Positions 1-8,043 of a stretch of 64,000 nucleotides of DNA are shown here, one piece after another. The position numbers and the translations under genes are program-made. This stretch comes from an uncultured Aquimarina sp. (GTDB lineage: Bacteria; Bacteroidota; Bacteroidia; Flavobacteriales; Flavobacteriaceae): positions 62,001 through 126,000 of the forward strand of contig CANMWA010000001.1 of NCBI GenBank assembly GCA_947501475.1, given 5' to 3'. The number at the start of each line of letters is the position of its first letter. Position 1 is the first letter of the stretch. The notes below the pieces were generated by a model. It was given only the letters and a program-made list of their open reading frames with translations. It was not told the DNA's origin and did not search any database.

Positions 1-101
1 AAAGAAGCCAGAAAAAAGAAGAGCCAGCTCCTGCAGCACCAGCTGGACCTACTCAAGAAGAGTTATTAGCTGAAATAAGAGATTTACTTAAAAAACAGTA
101 A
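1..101 (+). CDS. mscL: Large-conductance mechanosensitive channel, C-terminal end only
   Basis: Only the last 32 codons lie in the window; the gene is cut by the left edge. The readable tail has a Lys/Glu stretch, an Ala/Pro-rich linker ([10 protein letters not shown]) and a closing helix ([13 protein letters not shown]) that ends at a TAA. This matches the cytoplasmic C-terminal helical bundle of MscL, which is joined to the channel body by a charged and Pro/Ala-rich linker. MscL is a pentameric inner-membrane channel that opens at near-lytic tension during osmotic downshock. The mscL-asd order is, from memory, common in flavobacteria, which supports the call. No transmembrane part is visible, so the assignment rests on the tail and the context. 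Confidence 0.7.
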   Translation, partial: RSQKKEEPAPAAPAGPTQEELLAEIRDLLKKQ

Positions 102-157
102 TCTCAACCTTTAGAATGATTTATCTATAGCTACCGCTATATTACATATTCTAACTA

Positions 158-187
158 AACCGCCCAATTAAGGGCGGTTATTTTTTA
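158..187 (+). terminator. Intrinsic terminator of mscL
   Basis: A perfect 8-bp stem (AACCGCCC / GGGCGGTT) with a 6-nt loop is followed by ATTTTTT. It lies 57 bases after the mscL stop and separates it from asd. Confidence 0.85.
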
Positions 188-211
188 CATTTAGTTATAT
201 ATCTAACAATT

Positions 212-308
212 TATACGAATTTTTGTATTTTATGTATAAACACTTGTCATTATCGAAATATTCCTCACATTTGCTAGAATTTAAAAGAGATTATACGATT
301 TTTGTATA
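212..308 (+). promoter_or_regulatory. Two operator-like repeats upstream of asd
   Basis: Two near-identical copies lie 80 bases apart: TATACGAATTTTTGTAT at 212-228 and TATACGATTTTTGTATA at 292-308, differing by one A. The second is a dyad, TATAC-N7-GTATA. Both lie between the mscL terminator and the asd start codon at 332. They could be a paired regulator site. No exact TAnnTTTG box is present, so the asd promoter itself is not resolved. Confidence 0.4.
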
Positions 309-331
309 AGAGAATGTAGAATAATAAAAGT

Positions 332-1324
332 ATGAAAGTAGCTGTTGTAGGTGCTACCGGCTTGGTAGGCACCGTAATGTTAAAAGTATTAGAAGAAAGA
401 AATTTTCCGGTAACAGAATTAATTCCTGTAGCTTCAGAAAGATCTATTGGCAAAAAAATCTCATATAAAGGAGATGAATATAGTGTTGTAGGACTAGCCA
501 CTGCAATAGAAATGAAACCCGATGTAGCCTTATTTTCTGCAGGAGGAAGTACCTCTCTAGAATGGGCTCCAAAATTTGCCGAGGCTGGAATAACTGTTAT
601 TGATAATTCTTCTGCATGGAGAATGGATCCAACAAAAAAATTAGTAGTTCCAGAAATCAATGCAAAATCATTATCTGCAGAAGATAAAATTATTGCAAAC
701 CCAAATTGTTCTACCATACAATTAGTTATGGCTCTAGGACCATTACACGATAAATACAAAATAAAGCGTACCGTAATCTCAACCTACCAATCTATAACAG
801 GTACAGGAGTAAAAGCTGTACAACAGCTAGAAAATGAGTATGCTGGCGAAAAAGGTGAAATGGCATATCCTTACCCTATTCATCGTAATGCAATACCCCA
901 TTGTGATGTGTTTCAAGAAAATGGATATACCAAAGAAGAGATGAAATTGGTGAATGAAACTCAAAAGATTCTTGATGATCGCACCATCGCAGTAACCGCT
1001 ACAGCCATAAGAATCCCTGTTGTTGGTGGTCATAGTGAAAGCGTAAATCTTGAATTCGAAAATGAATTTGAAGAAAATGATGTAAGAACCCTTTTAAACC
1101 AAACACCCGGAGTAACCGTACAAGATAATCCCGATACGAATACGTATCCCATGCCAATTTATGCTGAAGGCAAAAACGATGTTTTTGTAGGTAGAATTCG
1201 TAGAGATCATTCTAGAGAAAATGCATTAAATTTATGGATTGTTTCAGACAATCTTCGTAAAGGAGCGGCAACCAATGCCGTTCAGATCGGAGAATATCTT
1301 GTAGAACATAAACTTATAGGATAA
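332..1324 (+). CDS. asd: Aspartate-semialdehyde dehydrogenase
   Basis: Converts beta-aspartyl phosphate to aspartate semialdehyde with NADPH, the branch point to lysine/diaminopimelate, threonine and methionine; cytoplasmic. The 330-aa length is normal for the family. The N-terminus has the Rossmann nucleotide-binding loop (VVGATGLVG, residues 5-13). The catalytic Cys sits in NPNCSTIQ at residue 126, and the conserved His region appears as GGHSESV. The gene is monocistronic: a terminator precedes it and a long bidirectional hairpin follows. The ATG at 332 places the glycine loop at the very N-terminus, as expected. The upstream repeats at 212-308 may regulate it. Confidence 0.96.
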   Translation: MKVAVVGATGLVGTVMLKVLEERNFPVTELIPVASERSIGKKISYKGDEYSVVGLATAIEMKPDVALFSAGGSTSLEWAPKFAEAGITVIDNSSAWRMDPTKKLVVPEINAKSLSAEDKIIANPNCSTIQLVMALGPLHDKYKIKRTVISTYQSITGTGVKAVQQLENEYAGEKGEMAYPYPIHRNAIPHCDVFQENGYTKEEMKLVNETQKILDDRTIAVTATAIRIPVVGGHSESVNLEFENEFEENDVRTLLNQTPGVTVQDNPDTNTYPMPIYAEGKNDVFVGRIRRDHSRENALNLWIVSDNLRKGAATNAVQIGEYLVEHKLIG

Positions 1325-1335
1325 ATTACTTTTTA

Positions 1336-1384
1336 ATACAACAAAAACCGCATGAAAAAGGTTTTCATGCGGTTTTTGTTGTAT
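1336..1384. terminator. Bidirectional terminator between asd and the M14 peptidase gene
   Basis: A perfect 23-bp stem (1336-1358 with 1362-1384) with a 3-nt loop. The internal runs AAAAACCGC and GCGGTTTTT give a usable U-tract on both strands. It serves asd (+) and the convergent peptidase gene (-). Confidence 0.85.
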
Positions 1385-1394
1385 GTGCATAGAT

Positions 1395-3941
1395 CTACTC
1401 TTTTATTTCAGGAACATAGATATGATTCCCTAAAAACAGTGCATTCAAAAATAAGCGATTCGTTCCGTACCAGGATCCTCTAAAATTTGGATTATCGGCA
1501 AACATAATTACACGCCCATTACCTAAGCTACTAACAATCAATGATGCCGAGGGTTTTAAGTAATTTTCATAATTATCAGTAGATATGTATCCATCTATAT
1601 GCGCCTTTTCGGTATATTTGGCCACCGTAGAATATGGATTATCACTTGGGGATATAAATACCTCGTTGTTTTTGTATACCGGTAATAAAGTATCATGATA
1701 TCCAAAGCCTAAAGGGTGCGTAATATCAAGGTTTACTTCAAAAATAGCACCTCCCAAAAGTTCTCGTCCAATATTTTCTTCAGCATCTACATATCTTAAC
1801 CGTTCTATATTTTTATTTTTAACAGTATCCTTTTCTTTTTCTATAAGCTTTTCTTTAACCATTTTCTTCTCGATTACCCATTTAGAAGCTCTTGATAAAG
1901 TCACTAAGGTATTGCCTTGCGACACCCAATCTTTTATTTTTTTTTGCCGAATAGAATCTAATCCTTTATAATTTCCTGAAACCATTACAATGGTATTATA
2001 CTCCTTCAAAGGGGCGTGGTCAAAGTCACTCATTTGTAATTTAGTGATAGGCATGTGTACTCTTGTATCCAGTAAGTGCCAAACTTCACCAGCTTCATAT
2101 GAGTTTACACCATCGCCAACCAATATTAATGCTTTGGGAGTATCTAATTTCTGAAAATTACCACTACCCAAATCAATCCCTGATCTACTAAATCCTGTAT
2201 TAACAGCATAAATAGGGACATCATAATTGTCTTGAGCTTTTTTTACAATAGCATAGATCTCGTCACTGGTTTTCTTTTGTTTACTCACCGGGATCATTAT
2301 ACTCCCATAATTAAAACTCTTGTTTCCTAGGGTTGTATTAATGCTAAAAGGTTTAAACGCTGATGCAACTTTTAATCCTTTTGATTGCATCAAATACAAA
2401 GCCGCCGGAGCATTATAATCATCCCAATCCATAATATAGGCATAGTCTGATTTTGATGCTTTTGAAACATTCACCAATCCTTTGGTCGATATGATTTCTT
2501 CACCTAATTTGGCTGACTTTGTTCCTTTATATTTCATATTATAAAAATTGGCCACACTCCATGCCGAAGCATCATAAAATACACTATCACGATACTTATT
2601 ATAAGTTTCAAAAAACGTTTGGACCATACGTCTTTGAGGCTGCTTTACAGGAACCATAAATCGATCATCTTTTTTATAAACCTTGATCTTATGCCGTAAT
2701 AGCTTATCAATAAAAGCCTTATTACGGTTATGATCATATCTATCACCAAATTCGTAGGCGGTCACTCCTTTTTTTTGTGTACTGTTCACTGCAGATTTAA
2801 AAAAGTTTTGTTGATATTTACGTAAAGTACCTTTGTTTTCTACTGCCGCTTTGATAGTAGCAATACTAGACACATATTGATTGCGAATGGTAAATTGAAA
2901 TGACAGAGTACCATAATCTGTATCCTGCAAATGTCCTCGAGAACTAGCTTGCTCAAACAATAGGGCCAATGCACCTTGCAAATCCGGATACGATGAACCA
3001 TAACCAGGGTATGTGCCATCAAAAGCTTCTTTTGTAAAATAAAATGATCCTATATTATCTAGCGCCTTAGAAAAATACGGAGAAAATAAATTATTTAAAT
3101 CTTCATAATTTTCTTTAGGCATAATGGGATCTTGTGACCCAATTGGTTTCATGGGTTCAAAAAAGTATGTACTGTTAGTCCACATTTCGTGAAAATCTGT
3201 TACCACATTTGGATACCATTCATGATACCACTTTAGTTTTCCTTGGCTTTCTGGATTAATGGCCAGTAACCAATCCCGATTAAGGTCAAACCAATAATGA
3301 TTCGTACGACCATATGGCCAACCTTCATTATGCTCTATATCATAAGTGTCACTTACCAAAGGATTTCCTCTAAACTGATTTGCCCATTGAGTATGGCGAT
3401 CTCTTCCGTCTGGATTAATAGTAGGATCTATAAATATCACAGCATTTTCTATATAATCTTTTACTTCGGTACTTTTAGAAGCAACCAAGGTATATGCAGT
3501 CAGCATAGCCGCTTCTGAGCTTGATGGTTCATTACCATGTACATTATATCCTAGCTGAATAAAAACAGGAACTTCATTATAATTACTTGGGGTTAGAGAA
3601 GGATTTGTAAAAGCCAAATGTTGCTGTTTTATTTCTGAAAGGTTATTCAGGTTTTCTGGTGTAGAAATAGTAAGCATTACTAATTTTCTATGTTCATGAG
3701 TCTTTCCATAGCTTGCAATGGTGGCCCTGTCTGAGACTTCAGCTAATTTTGTAAAATATGCGACAATTTGATCATGTCGGGTATGTTGTTTACCTATTGG
3801 GTATCCCAAAAATTCTTCAGGTGAAGGGATTTCTCCTATAAAAGGAGCTTTGTCTTTAAAAAAATACTCTTGCCCCGTTACCGGGAGAATAGAAAGTATA
3901 CAAACAAGCAAAATAAGCCCTAAAGGTGTAAAGATTTTCAT
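1395..3941 (-). CDS. Secreted M14-family zinc carboxypeptidase-like protein
   Basis: An 848-aa exported protein starting with a signal peptide (residues 1-23, hydrophobic core LILLVCILSILP). Residues about 45-330 form an M14 metallocarboxypeptidase domain. The zinc ligands are visible as HGNEP (H135, E138) and H251 in TDFHEM, and the substrate-binding stretches as NPDGRDR and DLNRDW near 176-224. The remaining ~500 residues match no motif I can name, although a GDGVNSYEAGEVWHLLD stretch and a late FADNPNFRGSW segment resemble C-terminal domains of large Bacteroidota M14 proteins. It probably trims peptides in the periplasm or outside the cell. It is convergent with asd and followed upstream by a divergent DoxX gene. 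The catalytic Glu near the end of the M14 domain was not placed with certainty. Confidence 0.85.
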   Translation of the reverse strand: MKIFTPLGLILLVCILSILPVTGQEYFFKDKAPFIGEIPSPEEFLGYPIGKQHTRHDQIVAYFTKLAEVSDRATIASYGKTHEHRKLVMLTISTPENLNNLSEIKQQHLAFTNPSLTPSNYNEVPVFIQLGYNVHGNEPSSSEAAMLTAYTLVASKSTEVKDYIENAVIFIDPTINPDGRDRHTQWANQFRGNPLVSDTYDIEHNEGWPYGRTNHYWFDLNRDWLLAINPESQGKLKWYHEWYPNVVTDFHEMWTNSTYFFEPMKPIGSQDPIMPKENYEDLNNLFSPYFSKALDNIGSFYFTKEAFDGTYPGYGSSYPDLQGALALLFEQASSRGHLQDTDYGTLSFQFTIRNQYVSSIATIKAAVENKGTLRKYQQNFFKSAVNSTQKKGVTAYEFGDRYDHNRNKAFIDKLLRHKIKVYKKDDRFMVPVKQPQRRMVQTFFETYNKYRDSVFYDASAWSVANFYNMKYKGTKSAKLGEEIISTKGLVNVSKASKSDYAYIMDWDDYNAPAALYLMQSKGLKVASAFKPFSINTTLGNKSFNYGSIMIPVSKQKKTSDEIYAIVKKAQDNYDVPIYAVNTGFSRSGIDLGSGNFQKLDTPKALILVGDGVNSYEAGEVWHLLDTRVHMPITKLQMSDFDHAPLKEYNTIVMVSGNYKGLDSIRQKKIKDWVSQGNTLVTLSRASKWVIEKKMVKEKLIEKEKDTVKNKNIERLRYVDAEENIGRELLGGAIFEVNLDITHPLGFGYHDTLLPVYKNNEVFISPSDNPYSTVAKYTEKAHIDGYISTDNYENYLKPSASLIVSSLGNGRVIMFADNPNFRGSWYGTNRLFLNALFLGNHIYVPEIKE

Positions 3942-3992
3942 AATAAAAAACTATTCAAGTTAACAAGTTTACTTAAGCGAAAGGTATTTTTT

Positions 3993-4000
3993 TAAATTTG
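3993..4000 (+). promoter_or_regulatory. Candidate -7 box for the DoxX-like gene
   Basis: An exact TAnnTTTG match (TAAATTTG), 77 bases before the ATG at 4078. No TTTG lies 19-22 bases upstream, so confidence is limited. Confidence 0.4.
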
Positions 4001-4077
4001 GTTTTCCTCGACCTTTGTAAGGTTTTTAACATTATTTCTTCTAATACATTCAACATAATCATAAAAAAAAAGAAACA

Positions 4078-4446
4078 ATGAATACAGTAATTTTAGTAGT
4101 TAGAATAGTATTAGGCGTACTTCTTATCGTATTTGGAAGCAATAAATTTTATGAGTTTCTACCTGCGCTCGAATTTGCAAATCCCGATGCTGGAGTATTA
4201 TTTGGAGCATTAGCTGGAAGTTATATCATGAAACTTGTTGGACTTGTTGAAGTAATTACAGGTTTATTATTGGTTATTAATAAAGCTGTTCCTTTTGCTT
4301 TGGTAGCACTAGCACCTATATCGGTTAATATTGTTTTATTTCACCTCACTTTGGACCCAGCAGGGATAGGGCCTGCAGCTTTTGTCTTTCTTTTAAATAC
4401 ATACTTAATATTTAAAAACTGGAGTACCTACAAAACACTTTTCTAA
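4078..4446 (+). CDS. DoxX-like integral membrane protein
   Basis: A 122-aa protein with four predicted membrane helices (about residues 4-20, 45-66, 72-90 and 97-112). The first helix ends in FGSNKFYEFLP, which resembles the start of DoxX/SURF4-like proteins (GxxKF). Family members are small inner-membrane proteins. Some have been linked to thiosulphate/quinone or thiol redox chemistry, but most are uncharacterised, and nothing here fixes the substrate. It stands alone, divergent from the M14 peptidase gene, and is followed by the unusual folded element at 4480-4577. The poly-A stretch immediately before the ATG is typical of flavobacterial starts, which usually lack a strong Shine-Dalgarno sequence. 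Confidence 0.8.
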   Translation: MNTVILVVRIVLGVLLIVFGSNKFYEFLPALEFANPDAGVLFGALAGSYIMKLVGLVEVITGLLLVINKAVPFALVALAPISVNIVLFHLTLDPAGIGPAAFVFLLNTYLIFKNWSTYKTLF

Positions 4447-4479
4447 GTCCAAAATTTTTCGTTTATTACAGAAAATTCT

Positions 4480-4577
4480 GACTGCCCTTGTGTTTTAATC
4501 CTACATATTACTATACCCCAAAGTAATATGGAAGAAAACCCATTTTTTCTTCGCAGGATGTACAGGGCAGTCTTTTT
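4480..4577 (+). ncRNA. Three-way-junction RNA-like element ending in a U-tract
   Basis: An outer 9-bp stem (4480-4488 with 4564-4572, GACTGCCCT / AGGGCAGTC) encloses a 5-bp stem (4498-4502 with 4555-4559). That in turn encloses two directly abutting hairpins: 9 bp (4504-4512 with 4522-4530) and 8 bp (4531-4538 with 4545-4552). TTTTT follows directly. All stems are perfect Watson-Crick. It could be an elaborate terminator for the DoxX-like gene, a small RNA, or a palindromic repeat. I do not recognise a named family. Confidence 0.5.
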
Positions 4578-4644
4578 ATATTTTATTTAGCATTCAGAAC
4601 AACTTCTTTTAATAGATTTGTTAGATATTTTAACGAATCAAGCT

Positions 4645-6804
4645 ATGAACAACAAGCTCTTTGTGCTATCAATTATTCTAATAATGGTAGCTTGCAAAAA
4701 TGAAACTAAAGAAAAAACAAATATTGCATTGAACTATCCAAAAACTAAAAAAGTAGATACCATAGATACTTATTTTGGTACAGAAATTAAAGACCCATAT
4801 CGTTGGTTAGAAGATGACCGAAGTAAAGAAACCGGAAGTTGGGTAGAAACTCAAAACAAAGTTACTTTTGATTATCTAAAAAATATACCTTATCGAGAAA
4901 ACCTAAAAAAACGACTATCAGACCTTTGGAACTTTGAAAAAGTAAAAGAGTTCTCGAAAGAAGGTCAGTATACCTATTTTTATAAAAATGATGGCCTACA
5001 GAATCAAAATGTATTGTATCGTTTTAAAAACGAAGGAGACGCTCCAGAGGTTTTTTTAGATCCAAATACTTTTAGCAAAGATGGCACAACATCATTAGGC
5101 ACCGTTAATTTTTCAAAAAATGGAAAACTAGTCGCTTATTCAATTTCTGAAGGAGGTAGTGATTGGCGTAAGGTAATTGTCAAAAACACCGAAACCAAAG
5201 AGGTAATTGAAGATACTATTGTAGACGTTAAATTTTCGTACATGTCCTGGAAAGGAAATGAAGGGTTTTATTATTCAAGTTACGATAAACCAAAAGGAAG
5301 TGAACTTTCTGCCAAGACTGATCAACATAAAGTGTATTACCATAAGTTAGGAACACCTCAAAAAGATGATCTTTTGATTTTTGGTGGAAGTGCAAAAGAA
5401 AAACATAGATATATTGGGGCTAATATTACAGAAGATGAACGCTATCTAATTATTTATGCCAGTGTATCTACATCTGGTAACAAGATGTTTATCAAAGATT
5501 TAACTACTCCGAAAAGTAAGTGGACAGTAGTATTAGATCACACCAATAGTGACACTTACCTTATAGAAAATGAGGGGTCCAAACTCTATCTTGTTACAAA
5601 TCTAAATGCTCCAAACCAGAAAATTGTCACTGTAGATGCTTCTAATCCTACCCCCGAAAACTGGAAAGATTTTATTCCTGAAACCGAAAATGTTTTAAGC
5701 CCAAATACCGGAGGAGGATATTTCTTTGCCGAGTATATGGTAGATGCCGTATCCAAAGTATTACAATACGATTATAACGGCAAATTAATTCGTGAAATCG
5801 AATTGCCTGGCCTAGGAAATGTAAAAGAATTCTATGCTAAAAAAGAAGAAAAGGTACTATATTATTCTTTTGAGAATTATATGACCCCTACTACTATATA
5901 TAAACTAAATATTAAAGAAGGTATTTCTAAGGTTTATCGTAAACCAAAAATCAATTTCAATCCAGATAATTATGAAAGTAAGCAAGTATTTTATACTTCC
6001 AAAGATGGTACAAAAATACCTATGGTTATTACTCATAAAAAAGGAGTCGAACTCAATGGTAAAAACCCAACCATACTATATGGATATGGCGGTTTTAATG
6101 TTAGTGTAACCCCAGCTTTTAGTGTTGCTAATATAGTATGGATGGAACAAGGAGGTATTTTTGCAGTACCCAACTTAAGAGGTGGAGGTGAATATGGTAA
6201 AAAATGGCATGTTGCAGGCACCAAAATGAAAAAACAAAATGTATTCGACGATTTTATAGCAGCAGCCGAATATCTAATCGAAAACAAATATACATCAAGT
6301 AATTACCTTGCAATTCGCGGTGGATCAAATGGTGGATTACTTGTAGGTGCCACAATGACTCAAAGACCTGATCTAATGAAAGTAGCATTGCCAGCCGTTG
6401 GTGTTTTGGATATGTTACGTTATCATACATTTACCGCAGGTGCAGGGTGGGCATATGACTATGGCACCGCAGAAGAAAGTGCAGAAATGTTTGAATACCT
6501 AAAAGAATATTCACCAGTACACAATGTAAAAAAAGGAGTACAATATCCAGCAACTTTGGTAACTACAGCAGACCATGATGACCGTGTAGTGCCTGCTCAT
6601 TCTTTTAAATTTGCTGCAGAACTACAAGCCAAGCAATCTGGTAAAAATCCTACCTTAATAAGAATAGAAACTAATGCCGGGCATGGTGCAGGTACACCAG
6701 TGAGTAAAACTATTGAGCAATATGCCGATATCTTTGGCTTTACACTATTTAATATGGGATATAAAGTATTACCAGAAAAGGTTATAAATAAAGTAAAAGG
6801 ATAA
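4645..6804 (+). CDS. Prolyl oligopeptidase family protein (S9A), lipoprotein
   Basis: Cleaves short peptides after proline. The ATG at 4645 is chosen over a TTG at 4618 because it starts directly at a lipoprotein signal ([17 protein letters not shown]), giving 719 aa, the usual size for secreted bacterial prolyl endopeptidases. The N-terminal part (about residues 25-430) is the seven-bladed propeller, with the family stretch DPYRWLEDD near the start. The C-terminal part is the alpha/beta-hydrolase domain: GYGGFNVS (oxyanion side), nucleophile Ser in RGGSNGGLL, Asp in TADHDDRV and His in NAGHGAG, so the catalytic triad is complete. It is probably anchored in the periplasm or at the outer membrane. 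It is monocistronic and followed by a terminator. Confidence 0.95.
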   Translation: MNNKLFVLSIILIMVACKNETKEKTNIALNYPKTKKVDTIDTYFGTEIKDPYRWLEDDRSKETGSWVETQNKVTFDYLKNIPYRENLKKRLSDLWNFEKVKEFSKEGQYTYFYKNDGLQNQNVLYRFKNEGDAPEVFLDPNTFSKDGTTSLGTVNFSKNGKLVAYSISEGGSDWRKVIVKNTETKEVIEDTIVDVKFSYMSWKGNEGFYYSSYDKPKGSELSAKTDQHKVYYHKLGTPQKDDLLIFGGSAKEKHRYIGANITEDERYLIIYASVSTSGNKMFIKDLTTPKSKWTVVLDHTNSDTYLIENEGSKLYLVTNLNAPNQKIVTVDASNPTPENWKDFIPETENVLSPNTGGGYFFAEYMVDAVSKVLQYDYNGKLIREIELPGLGNVKEFYAKKEEKVLYYSFENYMTPTTIYKLNIKEGISKVYRKPKINFNPDNYESKQVFYTSKDGTKIPMVITHKKGVELNGKNPTILYGYGGFNVSVTPAFSVANIVWMEQGGIFAVPNLRGGGEYGKKWHVAGTKMKKQNVFDDFIAAAEYLIENKYTSSNYLAIRGGSNGGLLVGATMTQRPDLMKVALPAVGVLDMLRYHTFTAGAGWAYDYGTAEESAEMFEYLKEYSPVHNVKKGVQYPATLVTTADHDDRVVPAHSFKFAAELQAKQSGKNPTLIRIETNAGHGAGTPVSKTIEQYADIFGFTLFNMGYKVLPEKVINKVKG

Positions 6805-6824
6805 ACGTTTTTTTACAAAAAAAT

Positions 6825-6860
6825 AAAAAATCCGTTTCTTTAAAAGAAGCGGATTTTTTT
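6825..6860 (+). terminator. Intrinsic terminator of the prolyl oligopeptidase gene
   Basis: The stem AATCCGTTTCTT / AAGAAGCGGATT (one G-U pair, 4-nt loop) is followed by TTTTT and preceded by a run of A. Confidence 0.85.
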
Positions 6861-6885
6861 ATTCAAAAACCTCGTCAAAGTTCAA

Positions 6886-6893
6886 TATATTTG
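6886..6893 (+). promoter_or_regulatory. Exact -7 box directly before the ABC ATPase start codon
   Basis: TATATTTG matches TAnnTTTG exactly and ends 4 bases before the ATG at 6898. If it is used, transcription would begin at or next to the start codon (a leaderless message). No TTTG lies at the usual distance upstream, so this may be coincidental. Confidence 0.4.
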
Positions 6894-6897
6894 AGTA

Positions 6898-7860
6898 ATG
6901 CTTACAGTAGACAATATATCTTTTGCTTACGATACTACACCCGTTTTAAAAAACGTGAGTTTTACTATTCCCAAAGGGCAACACATTGCTCTAATCGGTG
7001 CAAGTGGTTGCGGAAAAAGCACCTTACTTAAAATCATTTATGGCTTGCTTCATGTAGATCAAGGCGCTTTATTTTGGAGAGAAAAAAAACTATTGGGGCC
7101 TCTTCATAATTTAGTACCGGGAGAAGAAAACATGAAATACTTATCTCAAGGTTTTGAACTTCAGTCTTACTGCACCGTGGCAGAAAATATTGGTCAATAT
7201 CTATCTAATTTTGAACCTAAACTGAAGCAAGGTCGTGTACAAGAGCTACTCGAAATTGTAGAAATGATTGATTTTGCCAATATCAAAGTTGAAAACTTAA
7301 GTGGGGGACAAAAACAACGTGTAGCTTTGGCAAAAGCATTAGCCAAAAAACCAGAATTATTATTGCTTGATGAGCCCTTTCATAATATTGACAATTTTAG
7401 AAGAAGTTCATTACGCAGAAACCTTTTTAGATACCTTAAACGAAATAAAATTACAAGTATCACAGCAACACACGATAAAACCGATATTCTTTCTTTTGCA
7501 GATGAGACCATTGTAATTAAGCAAGGTAAAATTGTAACCAAACAAAAAACTGAAAGCCTGTATCAAAATCCAACCAATTATTATGTAGCTTCTCTTTTTG
7601 GTGAAGTAAATGAACTCAAACTTTCTTCATGCACAGCATCAGATAGTCAAGATACTATCCTTGTGTATCCTCATGAAATAACGGTGGATTTAGATTCTCA
7701 AATAAAAGCACGTGTTAAAAACTCATATTTCAACGGAAGTCATTATTTAATTGAAGCTATTTTTGATAATTCGATTATCTTTTTTGAGCACCATACAAAA
7801 CTCGAATCTCAAGAAATGATCGGCATCCAGCTTACCCAAAAAGTATTATCCAGAATCTAA
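6898..7860 (+). CDS. ABC transporter ATP-binding protein (FbpC/PotA-like)
   Basis: A 320-aa ATPase. Walker A is GASGCGKST (about residues 33-41), the signature is LSGGQKQR (about 135), Walker B is LLLLDEP and the H-loop is TATHDK. Residues beyond about 235 form an extra C-terminal region, similar in placement to the regulatory TOBE-type domain of FbpC, PotA or MalK proteins. These energise import of iron, polyamines, sulphate or sugars. No permease or binding-protein gene lies next to it, so the partner and substrate cannot be told; such orphan ATPases are frequent in flavobacteria. The ATG start fits the domain, which begins immediately (MLTVDNISFAYD). Confidence 0.88.
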   Translation: MLTVDNISFAYDTTPVLKNVSFTIPKGQHIALIGASGCGKSTLLKIIYGLLHVDQGALFWREKKLLGPLHNLVPGEENMKYLSQGFELQSYCTVAENIGQYLSNFEPKLKQGRVQELLEIVEMIDFANIKVENLSGGQKQRVALAKALAKKPELLLLDEPFHNIDNFRRSSLRRNLFRYLKRNKITSITATHDKTDILSFADETIVIKQGKIVTKQKTESLYQNPTNYYVASLFGEVNELKLSSCTASDSQDTILVYPHEITVDLDSQIKARVKNSYFNGSHYLIEAIFDNSIIFFEHHTKLESQEMIGIQLTQKVLSRI

Positions 7861-8043
7861 CAATCAATCGTTACACTACTTAACTAGGTTTCTTTGGTTT
7901 TTATTAGAATCAAAGTATGCCTTATGTATTCTCTTTTACTGGTTTGTATACCTAATGTACTCCTATCAAAACCTAAACCTCGCGTTTATAATTAAGAACT
8001 TTAATTCACAATTAAAACCCACAAATTATTAAAAAACTTTATT

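Noticed and set aside
4618..4644. TTG start for the prolyl oligopeptidase
   Set aside because: The ATG at 4645 begins directly at a complete lipoprotein signal, and the TTG reading adds nine residues unlike a signal.
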